Shown one piece after another: positions 24,506 to 54,904 of a stretch of 64,000 nt of DNA; within the stretch, counting starts at the first letter, position 1; every line of letters begins with the position of its first letter. Both the position numbers and the translations under genes were made by a program. The DNA is from Omphiscola glabra (taxonomy: Eukaryota > Mollusca > Gastropoda > Lymnaeidae). Under the pieces are notes generated by a model. The model searched no databases, had not been told where the DNA came from, and saw nothing but the letters and a program-made list of their open reading frames with translations. The stretch is from assembly GCA_964017045.1 (NCBI GenBank), contig OZ024797.1, positions 18,383,307 to 18,447,306 on the forward strand, in the 5' to 3' direction.

Positions 24506-26211
24506 ACTACAAGCAATTCAATATTATTGACAAGGATAAAAACAAACCTAAATTGTGTAATTATTTTTAAAAAGCCAGACAGTAGCCAGTGGTGGTAAAG
24601 ATAATGTTAAGACTTTCTACCACTGATAAAGCTTCGGTGACACGGGACAACAGCACATAGGAAGGGAAACTAGTTTAATTATAGACACAAACACGAACTG
24701 AATACACGATTTAGTCCAATGTTGGGGAGACTAGCCTTGGTAGTAGGCGTAACTGAGGTAGTAACTTAGGTAGTAGGCGTAGCCACGGTGACATGGTGCT
24801 TAAAATTCATTTATTTTTTAAATGTAAAGTTTATGTTTTAAATGTTACTGAGGGAGGGGACGCGGGGAATCGCCCCTCCCCCACATCCCGCTGATCTGCA
24901 CCACCCCTGCTATACAAGCAACCAATGACGCACTGTCAGTGTAGAGTTCAATGTCGCCAAGTGTATGGCTCGTGTATGGCTCTGGAGTAAATGTATCGAG
25001 AGTCGACAGTCAAACAAACACTGACCTTCGTTAACCCAGATTTCTGGGGGAATCAATGGAAGCAGTATATGTAATAGCGAAAGAATAAGCGACGGAATAA
25101 GTTTTAGAAAAAAAAACATTCATGCCCGTGACGGCCCGTGACCTCAATCTCAATCATCATGAACAACACACCTCACATTTTTTAACATCGATTCCCACCT
25201 TGTATTTGAACCCGACCCGCCCCTGTCTGGCTGCTATCATGGGCGAGCACATCTGTCTGTACATGGTTCTGATCCCATGCCCTACTACCAGTCAATGAAC
25301 AATCCTTCGTTGATTATTGTTTGTGTATGTTGACACTGAGCACTGGATGCTGCTGTAACGATATCATATCTTGTTACTGTGATCTGTAATAAATACCTTA
25401 GTTGATATACGCGACTTCCAGAAATATTCAGCCATCAAATTCTTTTTTTTTTCAATGAATGTAAATTTTGTTACATATTTACGATGAGTTAGACATAATT
25501 TATTGAGTAGTACATCACTGTTAATATAAGGCAGCCTCGCCAGGGAAATAAATTATGTGTTGTTTTTTCCCTTTAACGAAAAATGCTTTGGACTCTACTT
25601 GCATAAACCAGTGTAAACAAGTGTAGCTATAAGTATAAGTATAGGTTTTTGTATTTTTAATTATTTAATTTTATTAAAATAATTTAAAATAACACTATTA
25701 ATCTAGTTTTCACGCGACAGGGTTTTAACGTCGGAAATATGATCTCACTAAATACGTTTCTGTTTCCATTTTGTGAAATAGTAGCCTTTTTAATGATTTA
25801 ATTAAATGTTTGAGGCATTAACTCTCACGTTTCCATCGTGCTTTTTAACTATTACTAAAGGGGGAGCAGTCCAAAAACAATGTCTTATCAGACGATTGCT
25901 GTTGCTCGTTTTTAATTGTCTTTAACTTTAAGTTTTATCGTTGACTATTGACACTATTGTGATTAAACTCTGACCTAATGAAAATAAATAGTTTACATGC
26001 TGAGCAGAATGTCCGCATTGTCAATCATTACTTATATAGAGCTACTTGAATAACACCCGTTAAAAAAAATAATGAGAACACGCTGATGGCTTCTTTTATT
26101 TTAATAGGCGAATCTAAATAAATTCACAATCCACCGTTAGACCTGAAAGTGAAAGGAATTTATTAACTACACAAATACTACCACACCCATCGGCCAGACA
26201 CAGCCAATCAA
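24506..26211. other. Region upstream of PRKD exon 1
   Basis: No TATA box or other promoter element I can assign. If exon 1 is a true first exon, the promoter should lie here. Confidence 0.4.
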
Positions 26212-43347
<17,136 letters not shown>

Positions 43348-46300
43348 CATGACTGTGTCTCTGTGTTGTCTGCTCTCTCTCTCACACCTTTGATCACTTA
43401 CACCACCTCCCAACTGTTTAAATATCTGCTTACTTCCAATCTTTGCTGCCTCTTGCTTTATTTATTATTCATAGTACAGTCTTGGAGAGTGTGTCTAGAG
43501 TTTCAATTCTCTATGCAGCATGCATTCCTTTACTACGGGAGGCATTCGTAGTAGTAATAAAGTTGTGGCTCAGACTAGATATGTATGTTTCAAAATACAA
43601 GAAATCTGTTAGCTTCAAGGGAAGATTAAAAAAATTTTTTATATATTTATGTAACTTTATTATACAAGCAGTACAACCTGTTAATCCATAACTGTTACAA
43701 GATAGATAATGGCCCAAACAAATTTACATCAGATATAATTTCTTAATGTTGCTCGTAAATATCTGTTTTACTTTTTTTACTCATGATAAAATTTGAAAGA
43801 TACATATTTACATCTCTTTAAAAAAAAATTAAAACCATGTAAGAAAATTGCTTTTGTATCATTCACTTTTTCTTTGATTTTTCTCTGCTGTGGCACATGC
43901 AATTGGACTTTTGAATGTTTGCAGGAATGATATTATGAAGACAGATAATTTTGTTATGTTTCAGCTGTACTCTTGTTTGTGCTTGTGTTTGGTCACCCAG
44001 CATTTATCTCACTGACCTCCTCTTCTATTTCCTAGTCTAGTAAAACAATAGTTTATTGGGTCAATCCAAAACAAAATGTCTGCCTGAGTTTTGTGCTGAC
44101 CAAGTTGCAGTGGGAGACAGGTGTGATTGATTGATAACAGACTAAAAATGATGAGAAATGATATTCCCAGCCAGCACAGTTGTATAGGGGAATCAAGATT
44201 TATCTGTCAGCTGCTCCTTTTGCTGTGAGAGGAAAATATATAGTCTAATGCATCTCTTGCTATACATAATTCTTGTAATGCTGTTTGCTTTAAAAAATAT
44301 GTCTCAGCAATCTTTTAACTAAAGCTGTATCACTTTATGTTTAATCGCTACATAATGCTGATAAAGAAAAAACTGGATGAAAGAAACTTAACACAGCTCA
44401 GTTGAAGTTGTTAGTCTTTGTTCCTCCATTTATTGAATTTGATTAGGTTTCTTATTTCTTAATTATTTTTGCTTTTCTTACACTATAACATTATGTAACT
44501 GTTATAGTTTTCAGCTAACTTATGGGCAAAAAGTGTTAATGTAGACAATGCCCCCTTGACAGTTAAAAGACAATGCAGAAAAAATATCTAATACCAGTGC
44601 TGGTACCTTAAAACATCAAGAATGAAGGGATATCTGGGAATCTGTCTATTTATAAAATAGTTTTATCTGGGTTTCCTAACTGCTAAAATGGTCCACTTTT
44701 GTTTACATTTAAATAACTTTTTATGCCTGGATAACTTTGTGAAGTCGTGCTTACAATTCAACAAGAGAAAAGTCTTCTGATTTTAATAGTCAGTAGTTTT
44801 CAAATTTGTGAATGAGGTCATGTGTGGCTAATCTAACAAGAAATCAATGCCAGTCTACCAAACCAACATGGTTTCCTTTTCTTTCCTGTGGCGATATGAC
44901 CTACATTTCTAGTCAGACACTTCTGCTCTATAAAAATATAAAGAATAACAGTTAAGAATGCACATCAATCATGTTTTGACCCAAATTAATTGTAAATATT
45001 TAAATTTTAAGTAGTTTAAACTAGCCCTTGGCAACCAGATAAATATAATGATTAAAGAAAAATCCTCATTATCGGCCCCTCCATGCATACCAAGTGCCTT
45101 TTTGACTTTTATGTTTAATAATAGTTTTTGAGGACACATTTCTCTGAGCACACTGTAAATTGGTTGTGATAAATAGTATATTGTTCTATTGTTCATATTG
45201 TATATGTGTCCTTGTTTAAGGTGTCCAGTGATGTGTCATAGTTATTGACTGGTTGTTGCTTGTTGTGATGTGGAGGTTCGCTGTGGCTTAATCTCATTCA
45301 TTTCTAATGGTTTTATTTTTTTTTTAATCATGAGTTTTCTGTCATTGGGTAACAACCAAAATTTGATGTTAAAGATTGTTATAGTTTCCCAGCATTCACC
45401 TGGAAGTTACCTCTTCCTCATATATGTAATCAGTAAAAAATTCTTTGATAGCCTCAGATTTGAACCTTGTTCTGTCCTAGATATACAAATATGCAAATAA
45501 TCTCTAGTGGTTAGGGGCGTACCTAACACAGTGTTGCGTACTGTACCTAACAGTGTTGCGCACAGTACCTAACACGATATAATGGTTCTGGGAACCATCT
45601 TAGAGGTGTTACCTAAAACCTAAATCACAAAAAATGTAAACATTTGCTGCCATTGCAGCAGTGCAATGCTAAGATCTGGCAACCACATAGAAACAATACT
45701 AGAGACTCTGCTGTTTTCTAGCCACTCCTTTTTAGTTTAGCAATTGAAATAAGTGTAGATTTTGATTTTAGCATAGTAACAGTAACGATATCAAATTGAT
45801 AGAATCAGATTAGCTTCAAACTAGGAGGGGAACCTTCCATTCTTTGAGTTATGCGGGATCATCTTAAAACTTTAATTATTGTCCAAAAAAAAAAAATGTT
45901 TTGTGTGGGTCGACCCTGGGGAGTCTCAGAATATCTTATATTTTTAGTACAGTACTTTGGCAGTGTCACTGAAAAGAGCTGTTTGGTACAAAAAAAAAAG
46001 AAAAAAAGTCTGAATTTATAATTTCCGTCACCGGTACTTATGTGAAGCAAGCTCTTTTGGGGTATTTGAAAAATGTGGGCAAGCACTCAGTATTTTACTG
46101 ACAACTGATATCACACAGGTTGTTTTTTTATCTGAAGCATTTAAATGTGTGCATGTTAACATTAAGAATTGTTTTTATTTACATTGTACATACTATAGAT
46201 CTAAATCTACTCTATACATTTTAGTGAAACATTTACTTGTGTATTTATAGATGTGATACATTGAATGGTGCATATTATCAATAATTTTTTTTTTTTTTTT

Positions 46301-47725
46301 TTACATTTTGGATAAGAAAATTTTATCTTTGTGTAGATTTGTATACAGTGATAAAACAAAATTTTTGTCTGTACATTTTATATGTATTTTAGAATTCCCT
46401 CTTAGCCTTTGTATGTTTATCATTGCTTTCATTCTTTTTAATTTCTTTTCATCAAATTTCTTTTTTTTTCTCTGTTGGCCTGATATATTGTTGATGATTA
46501 CTTCCGAAGACCTAAATCTTTCAGCATTCAGGGGGTTGGTTTGTTCTATAGCTTCTATTTTGTTGTCTGCCTTTGTAAGTGGGGAACACGTTACATTGGC
46601 AAGAAATGCATATGACTACTTAAAATCTAGCATTTTTACCTCAGATGCTGCCAGAATCAATATAGTATAATACACGTAAGTGGACAGATATATTTCATTT
46701 GCTATCATTTGTTTAAATTACTAGTGTTTGTTTATGAGAATGGTTTGACAATGTCAAGTAGCATTGAAAGAGGTAGGCAACATGAAACCTCAATTTGTGT
46801 TAAATCATTGCAATGTTGAAGTAGTTTTTGGCCATAGGATGGATTTAAGGACATTATCTTCACGAGTTCAATATAATGATAGTCAAAGAGTGTATTTTTA
46901 TGTTTGCTGGCTTGATTTAGTTGGTTATGACAAAACTCAAATGAATACAATAAATAAGAAAAAGGTTTGAAGATTTTTACTTGAAAAATAAAATACAAGA
47001 AGGTATTTGCTTTTTCATAATAATGTTTAAAAAGAAGAAAATAAGGAGTTCAGTATTTATATAAACTGAAGTTTGTTCTGTCAATGTGTAATTCTTCATT
47101 GTTCACACAGATTTTAATGAAAGCAAACGTTATATGAAACTTTTCAAATGATTTCGCAATGCAACACCAGGAATTACATCTGGACAAAATGCTTGTAATA
47201 TTGCATGTCACATCTGATTCTTACTTGAGACATCCCAGCCAATACAAATTTCAACCTCAGCATGTGCATATTGCTTTCTTGAAACCCACTGTAATTTTAA
47301 CATTGAAGCTTTGCAAGTTTCTCTCTATATACTTAAAAATAATGGCTTCTTGCTCGCTTCTAAACAAAGAATTTAAAATTATTTAGTAGTAATAACAGTT
47401 TTGTATTATACACTGTTTGCCTTTGTAGGAATAAATATTTTCATTTTCTAGCCTTGACATTCAGCCTAGATGTTAATCTTTAGATAAGGATTCTTTGGCT
47501 AATCATTTAAAGTATACTACTTTATTGCCAAGAAATGTCTAAGAATTTTATTACTTACAGAAAATCTTCTTTTATTATTTGTCACTAACCATCAAAATTA
47601 ATAATTTTTATAGTTATGTCTTAATGACGCCAAGAGAGCTTCAATAGAAATCCTTAACTAGATTAACAAATTAGCCATGTTAGCCAAAATGTGATGTATA
47701 GAGTAATCCTATTTTACATTTGCAG
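43348..47725 (+). other. PRKD 3' UTR / intron to exon b
   Basis: AATAAA at 43,556-43,561 could end the long-form transcript. A short GTACCTAACA repeat at about 45,520-45,580. No further exons supported. Confidence 0.6.
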
Positions 47726-47802
47726 GCTTACCAGAGGATGATTATCGAAATAGTCTGCGAGGTTTCCTCGCTCACAATGAATACTATCCTGTATTTGATT
47801 AA
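47726..47802 (+). CDS. PRKD: Alternative PRKD terminal exon b
   Basis: After acceptor tttgcag, the phase-1 reading gives LPEDDYRNSLRGFLAHNEYY and then PVFD with a TAA stop, 24 residues. It is in phase with the internal donor at 43,276. The composition looks coding amid AT-rich sequence, and AATAAA lies at 47,997-48,002. The link to PRKD is inferred from strand, phase and position. Confidence 0.65.
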
Positions 47803-50800
47803 TGTCCAGTCCACACATCAAAAAAGACAATAATTCCTATTTGAAATTGAGTAATAATTCAATCCAGAATACAGTTGAAGTTGAAAGCAAACATTGCAAA
47901 TTTTTAAAATGACGAGTTTTTTTGTTTTTTAACAGTACTAGTTTTGAATTCCAGTTATGTGTGCTCATCATCAAAGTTAAAATTTCTTCTCACTCAAATA
48001 AAGAGAGAAAAAAAAGCAGGAAAACTTCTTTACAATACAACACTTGTTTCATGCAAAGATTTACCTTTAAAACAGCAAGCATTACCTGGTACTCATAGAA
48101 TTTTGATAGCCTCTTCTGCTTACACTGGTTGAAAAACTTTCAACATGCTGACCTCTAGCGATATGTTTGGTAATTTGTGCTAACCAGCCAGTTTGTTTTT
48201 CTTGAATGTTTAACTTTTTTTGGAGTGGCTTTTATTGTTGTCTTTAAATAATTATTGTGATTGTCTACTTCTAAATATGAAGAGTACCACGCAATTAGTT
48301 AGATATATGGGATCAAACAGTCAGTAAATAAATATTCGGCTTTAGGATTATATCCTTAGCATGGGAAATCCAAATGATTATTTTACGGACAAGACCGCTG
48401 GAAAGTAGCAATTAACAAATTTTGATCTCCTTGGGGTAAATATTTTAAATGTTTTATCCCCATAATGCATGATCTTGTAAAAGCATAGTAAACAAATAAA
48501 CAAACAGACTTTTCTGGATTTAATAGTGTTCATCTTTGAGAAAAATATTTTGGTAAAGCTAGAAATTAGATGGTGGTGTAGTCATATATTAGACAATGAT
48601 ATAATTATACAATTTGCAGAGGATAAAACCATCAAATGCCCAGTTTATGTAGAGAAAGGGTATATTGCTTAACTTTTAAAAAGAGCAGGAGGTTAGGACA
48701 TGCCATATTAAACCAAAACAACTGATCTTAAAAATTGTATTCTGAAATATATTCTCTCATATTTGTGATGTTTAAGCAACTTGATTTCCTTGTGTTCACA
48801 TGTCGCCTACTTGTTACAATTATATTGTTTTTATTTGTTGACAACAAAATGGTGATGTTTTTATATTTTATTGGAACTGTTAAGGCACTATATATTTAAA
48901 TGTTATGTTTGTTTCATGTCAATGACTTACTCAAATACTTTAAACAGCTTTATTGTATATAAGGATTCTCACACATGTAATTTTGTCTCATTTTTTTTAA
49001 AATGTTGTTTGGGCTTCTCAAACATTCCATATCATTTTTTAAATCAACTGACTCTTATAAATATGGTTTTATAAAAATGTTTATTTTAAATCCTGCTAAC
49101 AACATTAAATATAATTTATAATTTACCATTGTAGGATAAGGATGATGAAACAGAAATGTATTAAATCTTTATTATATTGTATAATAATTGCTTAAAGATT
49201 AATTAACTGACACTAAATACTGTCAACTGGTTCACTGTTTTTGTAAAGCCTAGTCACAATCATATAACCTCTTAGTGATTATATTACCCATAGGTTGGGC
49301 TTGCAGTCTGGTTACTCTCATACAGTGTCTAAATTTGATACACTTTTAACCCAAGCCAAACCAAACAATACATTTTGTATTAGAATTAGAATCTTATTGA
49401 ATAAATAGCTCTTCATTGTAAATGAAGTTTTTGTTGACACTATATTGTTGTTATGTGACAAACTAAAATAAATACATTTAAAGTAACTCACATTTCCTAA
49501 GTTTAATTTAATTGTGCATATTTAAAAAAAATTAAAAATCATTTCTGACATTAAAAATAAAATGGATATTGATTTTAAAAAACTTAAATAGCTCTAATTC
49601 AATATAGTTTTTAATTTCGGAATTAATGAAATCTTATGCATCAGGTTTAAATTAAATTAGAAGTACATATGGTTGTACTTTTACATTGCCTTTAAAATGT
49701 ATTAAAACAAACATGATACAACATAACAAAGCAGAAATTCTGTACACATTCTCACTTTCCTTAGCATTTTCTTTATATCTTAGTTTTAAGTGTCTTTTAA
49801 ACCTTGACTTTGCATACAAGTTTTATTCATTGTCTGTAAATGAAGTAAACAATTAAATTAAGCATCCTAAAAGCTTTAATCAATATACTAAATGTAATAT
49901 TGAATATTGACATCAAAAAAATGTTTTTTAAACCGTATTCTTACTTTGAGCCATGCTAAAAGTATGTAGACAGTAGAAACAGTTGTATTTTTACTGCACT
50001 GTCATGGAAATGTCAATGTCATATTTTTATACTTAATTACCAAATTAGATTTTCACTCAATAGCAAAGTAAATTAGATATTTTTGTTGTTGCTGTCATTG
50101 TTACTTCAGCTGACACATTTTGAAAACTTTACATGCCACAGTTATTTAGTCTCAGCACATACCATAGTTATTTAGTCTCAGATGTCCATAACATTCAGTT
50201 ACATGAAAGAGACTCGCATTGATGAATGAATACTTGTTTTCGGTGTACTAGTATATTAAGTGATGAAATGCTCAATATTAATAAATGTTTTATGTCTATA
50301 GTCAAGTTTAAATATTTTCTTCTGGCATATTCACAACATTTTTCACAAAATGTAATTGCTTGATTAAATATTAAAATTAACCTTTTGGTATTGTTAATAA
50401 TTATAATGTTTGTCCTCTGAAAATCTAGAACTTGATAGCTTTGAACTCTTGTTAAACTCACTACAACATGATTTTTAAAACCGGTACTTAATAAACTAAT
50501 TTTGCACTTTAATTAATTAACTGGTTTCAAATTTTTTTTTTAAATCCCTACATTTTATACATTTTAAGGCACTTAAACTTCACTTGCACTAATTTTAGTA
50601 ATATTAATATTGATTTTAAAAAAACTGAAACCTATTTAACAATAAGGCTAGTAAAATCCTGTATATTTTTACAAATTCACAAATGGCAATTTGATAACTT
50701 TTTCTGCATTACACAATAATCCATGTCTTGCAAATGAAATAGGGTACATCTCTCTTGTGCACTCTTACTATGGTTAATTTTAATGCAGTTAGTTTTTATT

Positions 50801-50830
50801 TTTATTTTATTAATTTTTTTTTGTTTTTAG

Positions 50831-51066
50831 ATGTTTTTCAAATAAAAGCAGATTTATCAAAAGTTCTCACCAAAAAGCAACTCTGTCAGAGTGAATTGTT
50901 TACATATTTTATATTCCTATTGCTGTCCATTGGTTCAGTTTTAAAATTATGGCATGATCAGTGTATGGAAGTGCTGGTGTGTTTGATATTTTTTAAATCT
51001 CTTTACATTCTTGCCTTCCCATGCAGTCTGTTAGTTCTCATTTCCAAAGCATGCTACTGTACATAG
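50831..51066 (+). CDS. Weak candidate PRKD terminal exon
   Basis: After acceptor tgtttttag, phase 1 is open for 77 codons to TAG at 51,064. It starts DVFQIKADLSKVLTKKQ and then becomes strongly hydrophobic, which is typical of translated AT-rich noncoding DNA. The only support is phase compatibility. Confidence 0.2.
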
Positions 51067-51331
51067 AAGATATGATTGTTCCAGATAGCACCTGTAGTAT
51101 CAGTGCATTTTTGTCTCTCCATTTTTCCATGTTACAATTTCCTCTATAATAATTAAAAAGATAAATTTATTATTATTAATATTCTAAAATGTTTCTCTAT
51201 TTCAGAAATAAATTTTAGAGTTAATAATCCTTCCTGTCTTGTTTCTCATCAATCCTCAAGTCAGCAATGCATGAACTATATTTTCTTTATAATTATAAGG
51301 AATGGTTCATAAACAAGTTAAAAGTCAAGTA

Positions 51332-51667
51332 TAGTGGTTACCAAACTTTTGAAATCATTCATTCCCTTGATGCAGATATTTCAATGTTAACTATAACTAT
51401 AAGATTATTTTTAGGTATCGGGTAGTCAAATTTAATTTTCCATTTTAATAAGGATTATATGAATATAGAACTACACAATTCAGTGCTCGAATTTTAACTG
51501 TAAAAACATATTTTTATAATAGCTTGTTTAGCAATTATTGGCATATAATATAATCTAATTTATTAGTGGCATATAATCATATTTAATAGTACTTTATACC
51601 CATGAACTGGTAATTTACTGCCTTCACAGGATAGGTCTTTTCCAGAACTTATGATTGGGAACCACTA
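51332..51667. mobile_element. hAT-like element, TAGTGGTT ends
   Basis: About 336 bp between TAGTGGTTACCAA and an inverted TTGGGAACCACTA. The interior is AT-rich and decayed. No clean target duplication is visible. Confidence 0.5.
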
Positions 51668-52195
51668 ATAGTTGCATATAGTTTATAAGTGCTGGTAAAA
51701 GAAAAGAATGTCTCTAATTATATTTATAACCACATGTCACTGGACTGCCTGATTTCATTTTACATATCTCTACATCTAGTACTTCTCATGCCCATCATAA
51801 TCTAATTACTCCACCATACAATCAGTCCATTGTTTTCCTCAATTACTATGGTAAATAATCACATAATCATCAAAATATTTTTTATTGTATTTTGGCTCTG
51901 GATAATAAATGCAGCTAACCATGAATTGACTTGACAAAATCACTCACTTGTGTTGCTTTTGGTACCGTAACTTTTATTTATAATAATTTATATAGTCTTC
52001 TCCCAACTCTACTTTTTTTTTTCATACTGGTATTTTAAATGATGATTGGACTTCTACTAATTTTTAGTAGTGGCACTTTATCAAATGTTACGTTTGGTTA
52101 CTCATGAGTTTAAACTAATATTTTCAGTAACTCCTTTAAATTTAAACCAACTTTACATGCAGTCAAAAACTATTATTTATTTCTTCGTGCTGCAG

Positions 52196-52324
52196 ACTTA
52201 AGTGAAAAGGAGTTTAGCATTAAAGATGCCCTTCCCAAAAGTTTTCTCCTCCTAACACTTGGCATAGACCACAACTCTGGGCCAGGTGATCACAATGATG
52301 ATGATGACTGTGAAACAAACAGCG
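52196..52324 (+). CDS. PRKD: Alternative PRKD exon c1
   Basis: Acceptor gtgctgcag and donor AGCG/gtaact bound a 129-nt phase-1/phase-1 exon. It encodes LSEKEFSIKDALPKSF, an LLLTLGIDH segment and an acidic run (DHNDDDDCETNS). It can follow the donor at 43,276 and precede exon c2 at 52,878. It looks clearly coding in composition. Assignment to PRKD is inference; a separate small gene is possible. Confidence 0.65.
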
Positions 52325-52621
52325 GTAACTTTTATCTGGCTAGTAAATAATGTTTCCATGGTGCCTAGTCCTAGCAACACTAAGCACCCTAGCAAATACT
52401 AGCATTGCCTCCTACCACTCCACACAAAATTGTATTTTTACTACTACTACTACTACTGCACAAAGTATTCACAAGAAGCAGCAAATGTATTTAAGAATTT
52501 TCTTTTGCACTCCTTTTAACAGCTGTCAGTGTCAACATGTTTTAATACTTCCTTGTCTTGTTATATGACATTTATTAAAATAAATTGGTGTAATTAATTT
52601 GAATAAAATGGGTCTTCACTC

Positions 52622-52818
52622 ATTTATTTCTGTGTATCCAGATTACCCTAAGCATTTGTTAGATGCAAATATCAGCTCAACAATTAAAATGAAACAAAAT
52701 GCACTTTTAAATAGTCACTTATGAAAAGGTGAATATATCCACTATTGTGCCCCGGTCCCCCCAAACATATTTGCATCTAACAATGCTTAGGGTAATCTGG
52801 ATATACAGAAATAAATTC
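52622..52818. mobile_element. Fold-back (long inverted repeat) element
   Basis: Arms of about 48 bp, 52,622-52,671 and 52,769-52,816, are near-perfect inverted repeats (ATTTATTTCTGTGTATCCAG, GATTACCCTAAGCAT) around a ~100-bp loop. It lies between exons c1 and c2. Confidence 0.75.
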
Positions 52819-52877
52819 TTGAAGAAGCATATTATTATTATTATTCAAATTACAATAACTATAAACTTTATTTTTAG

Positions 52878-52945
52878 GGACTCAACTTGTGGGAATTAAA
52901 AATTCGTTATCAATGAGCAGCAACTCTTCAACTCAATATTCCTAG
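52878..52945 (+). CDS. PRKD: Alternative PRKD terminal exon c2
   Basis: After acceptor atttttag, phase 1 reads GTQLVGIKNSLSMSSNSST and then QYS with a TAG stop. The serine-rich tail joins in phase to exon c1. AATAAA occurs at 53,266-53,271. Confidence 0.6.
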
Positions 52946-54751
52946 TTTTAAAAATATGGTACATACCTGGTAATAAAAATTCTTACCCTGTCATTTGAAG
53001 TCCATCAAACTGAATATGTTATTATTGTTATCAAAAATTAAAAGGGGATATTTTTTTATTTTACCGATCCTTGCATTTATTCTACAATTCATCTTTGGTA
53101 AGGTAAGTCAAAGTTTAAATTTACTGTTGTAACTTATTCTTCACTGCTCTTTGACTTTATATGTACTGGTATATTACCACTGGTGCATACTATAATATGC
53201 ATTGTTATTAAAATTTTATTTGCATTAGTAAATATATATAAATATAATTAAGTTTAAAAAAAGAAAATAAAACATTGGTGTTTTGGTTGTATTTTGTCAA
53301 TTTTTGTCAGATTACTACTAATGTAACAGGTAACGTAAATTGATGATAAATTATTATATACTGTATGTAATGTAAATGAGATTTATCTTCTGAAGTAATA
53401 TATAGGCTTGCATATAATTATTATATGTATCTACTCTCTTAGAGTTGTGTAATTATTCATGTCAAATACCCTAAATTTTATCAGTTCTCTCTCCTGTTTT
53501 GACAAGTTCACTGAAAAAACCTTCAGAAAATCAATATTTTTCTACTCTACTTTACCGGGTACATGGGTACATTGTATTCAAAAAAGGGATTGTTGCCAAG
53601 AACTGGAGAATATTGAACACCATCGGTTTTATGAACTATGTTGTAAACCCCCACGGAACATACTTTTGTAGAAATATATTTTATTATTTAGTTAATTTAT
53701 TCCTGCATATATATTTCCACCTAATTTATTCTTTTTTTTTTCAGTGTGATATAGTGATACCATCAACTTCCTATACCGGTAGCTGTTTTTAAAGTATTGT
53801 AAGGGTAACCTGAAATGCCATACAGATGTAGACAATGAATGACATTTTCAGAAATCTATGACAGGAGCACCATTTTGTAGGAAGCAAAGTTTGGACCCCT
53901 TCTTTTATGTTTACGCACCCCTTTGCATGCTGTCGAAAGCTTAGTGTGGTATTTAAATGTCAGTTTTTAATTATATACGGAGTATAATACGGTACCTTAC
54001 TTAATATTTTCAGAATATATAAATACAAAAATTGCATTTATTTTAATTATAACTTATATTAAACACTTAACTCCCCAGATCAGTGTCCCAAACCCATGTA
54101 ATAACTTATTAAATAAGTAATAGTGTAGTGGGGGTTGCTGATTTACTACCTTCAGTCATCAAGTCTGATTAATTTCCCGTTTCCATTAGGGAGGGTACTG
54201 TGACATGAATTCAGTAATTTGTATAATTTTTTTTAGCTGGCCATGTGACATACAATGCCTTTAAGTGATAACTGTTCTTCAAGAAAAAATTGGTGGCCTT
54301 TCATCCCACCCATATAAAAAAGTTAAACCCTCTTATTTTCTATTTGCATTCTTATTTAACAAACCTTAGTGATCAGTGTACATGTGCAGAATTAATGAGG
54401 AAATGAAAAATGGAGAGTAAAAAGGGGGAAATTCTCAAAGATGATTGATCCAATTTTATTAAAACCATATTCTCCATTCTGAATTAGGTCAGGTCACTAA
54501 AATTTGGAGGACTGGACAAAAAAAAATAAATTGTGTTGAGGGCAATACCCAAATTTATTTAACCACTGCATGACATGGTAACCAGATATGATGGCAAATT
54601 GTAATCAGCTGATTTGAATAAGATGAGGCTATACAATTTCCCATTAATTTTCTACAACAAATAAATATTACAGGACAAAATTAATTCGAGTTTTCATTAA
54701 ATTACCTATTGAATTGGCAAATAAACATTTAAATCAACTTTTGTTATTTTT
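52946..54751. other. Convergent intergenic region PRKD / eEF1G
   Basis: 3' UTRs of both genes are expected here. Minus-strand AATAAA candidates are near 54,556 and 54,453; the plus-strand one is at 53,266. Confidence 0.5.
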
Positions 54752-54904
54752 TTATTTAAATATTTTTGAATCAGCAACTTCTTTGCCACCAAAGTCTCCA
54801 TCTTGAAGGAAAAATTTCTTCACCAATTCTTTCGTCTCATCACTGTCAGGGTCTAGTTTCTTCCATGAATAGGATTCATAATCAATCATCCAATCTGGAG
54901 AAAG
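54752..54904 (-). CDS. EEF1G: eEF1G last coding exon
   Basis: Encodes LSPDWMIDYESYSWKKLDPD and ends ADSKIFK with a TAA stop. The acceptor is tattcacag. The nearest snoRNA copy ends 103 nt upstream of this acceptor. Confidence 0.96.
   Translation of the reverse strand, partial: LSPDWMIDYESYSWKKLDPDSDETKELVKKFFLQDGDFGGKEVADSKIFK

Larger units (their letters stand above)
47803..52195 (+). other. Exon b 3' UTR / intron to exon c1
   Basis: AT-rich. Contains the hAT-like element at 51,332 and the weak exon candidate at 50,831. Confidence 0.5.

Noticed and set aside
43348..47725. Frames at 43,363-43,717, 45,270 and 46,308
   Set aside because: Phe/Leu/Ile-rich translations of AT-rich sequence without splice or domain support.
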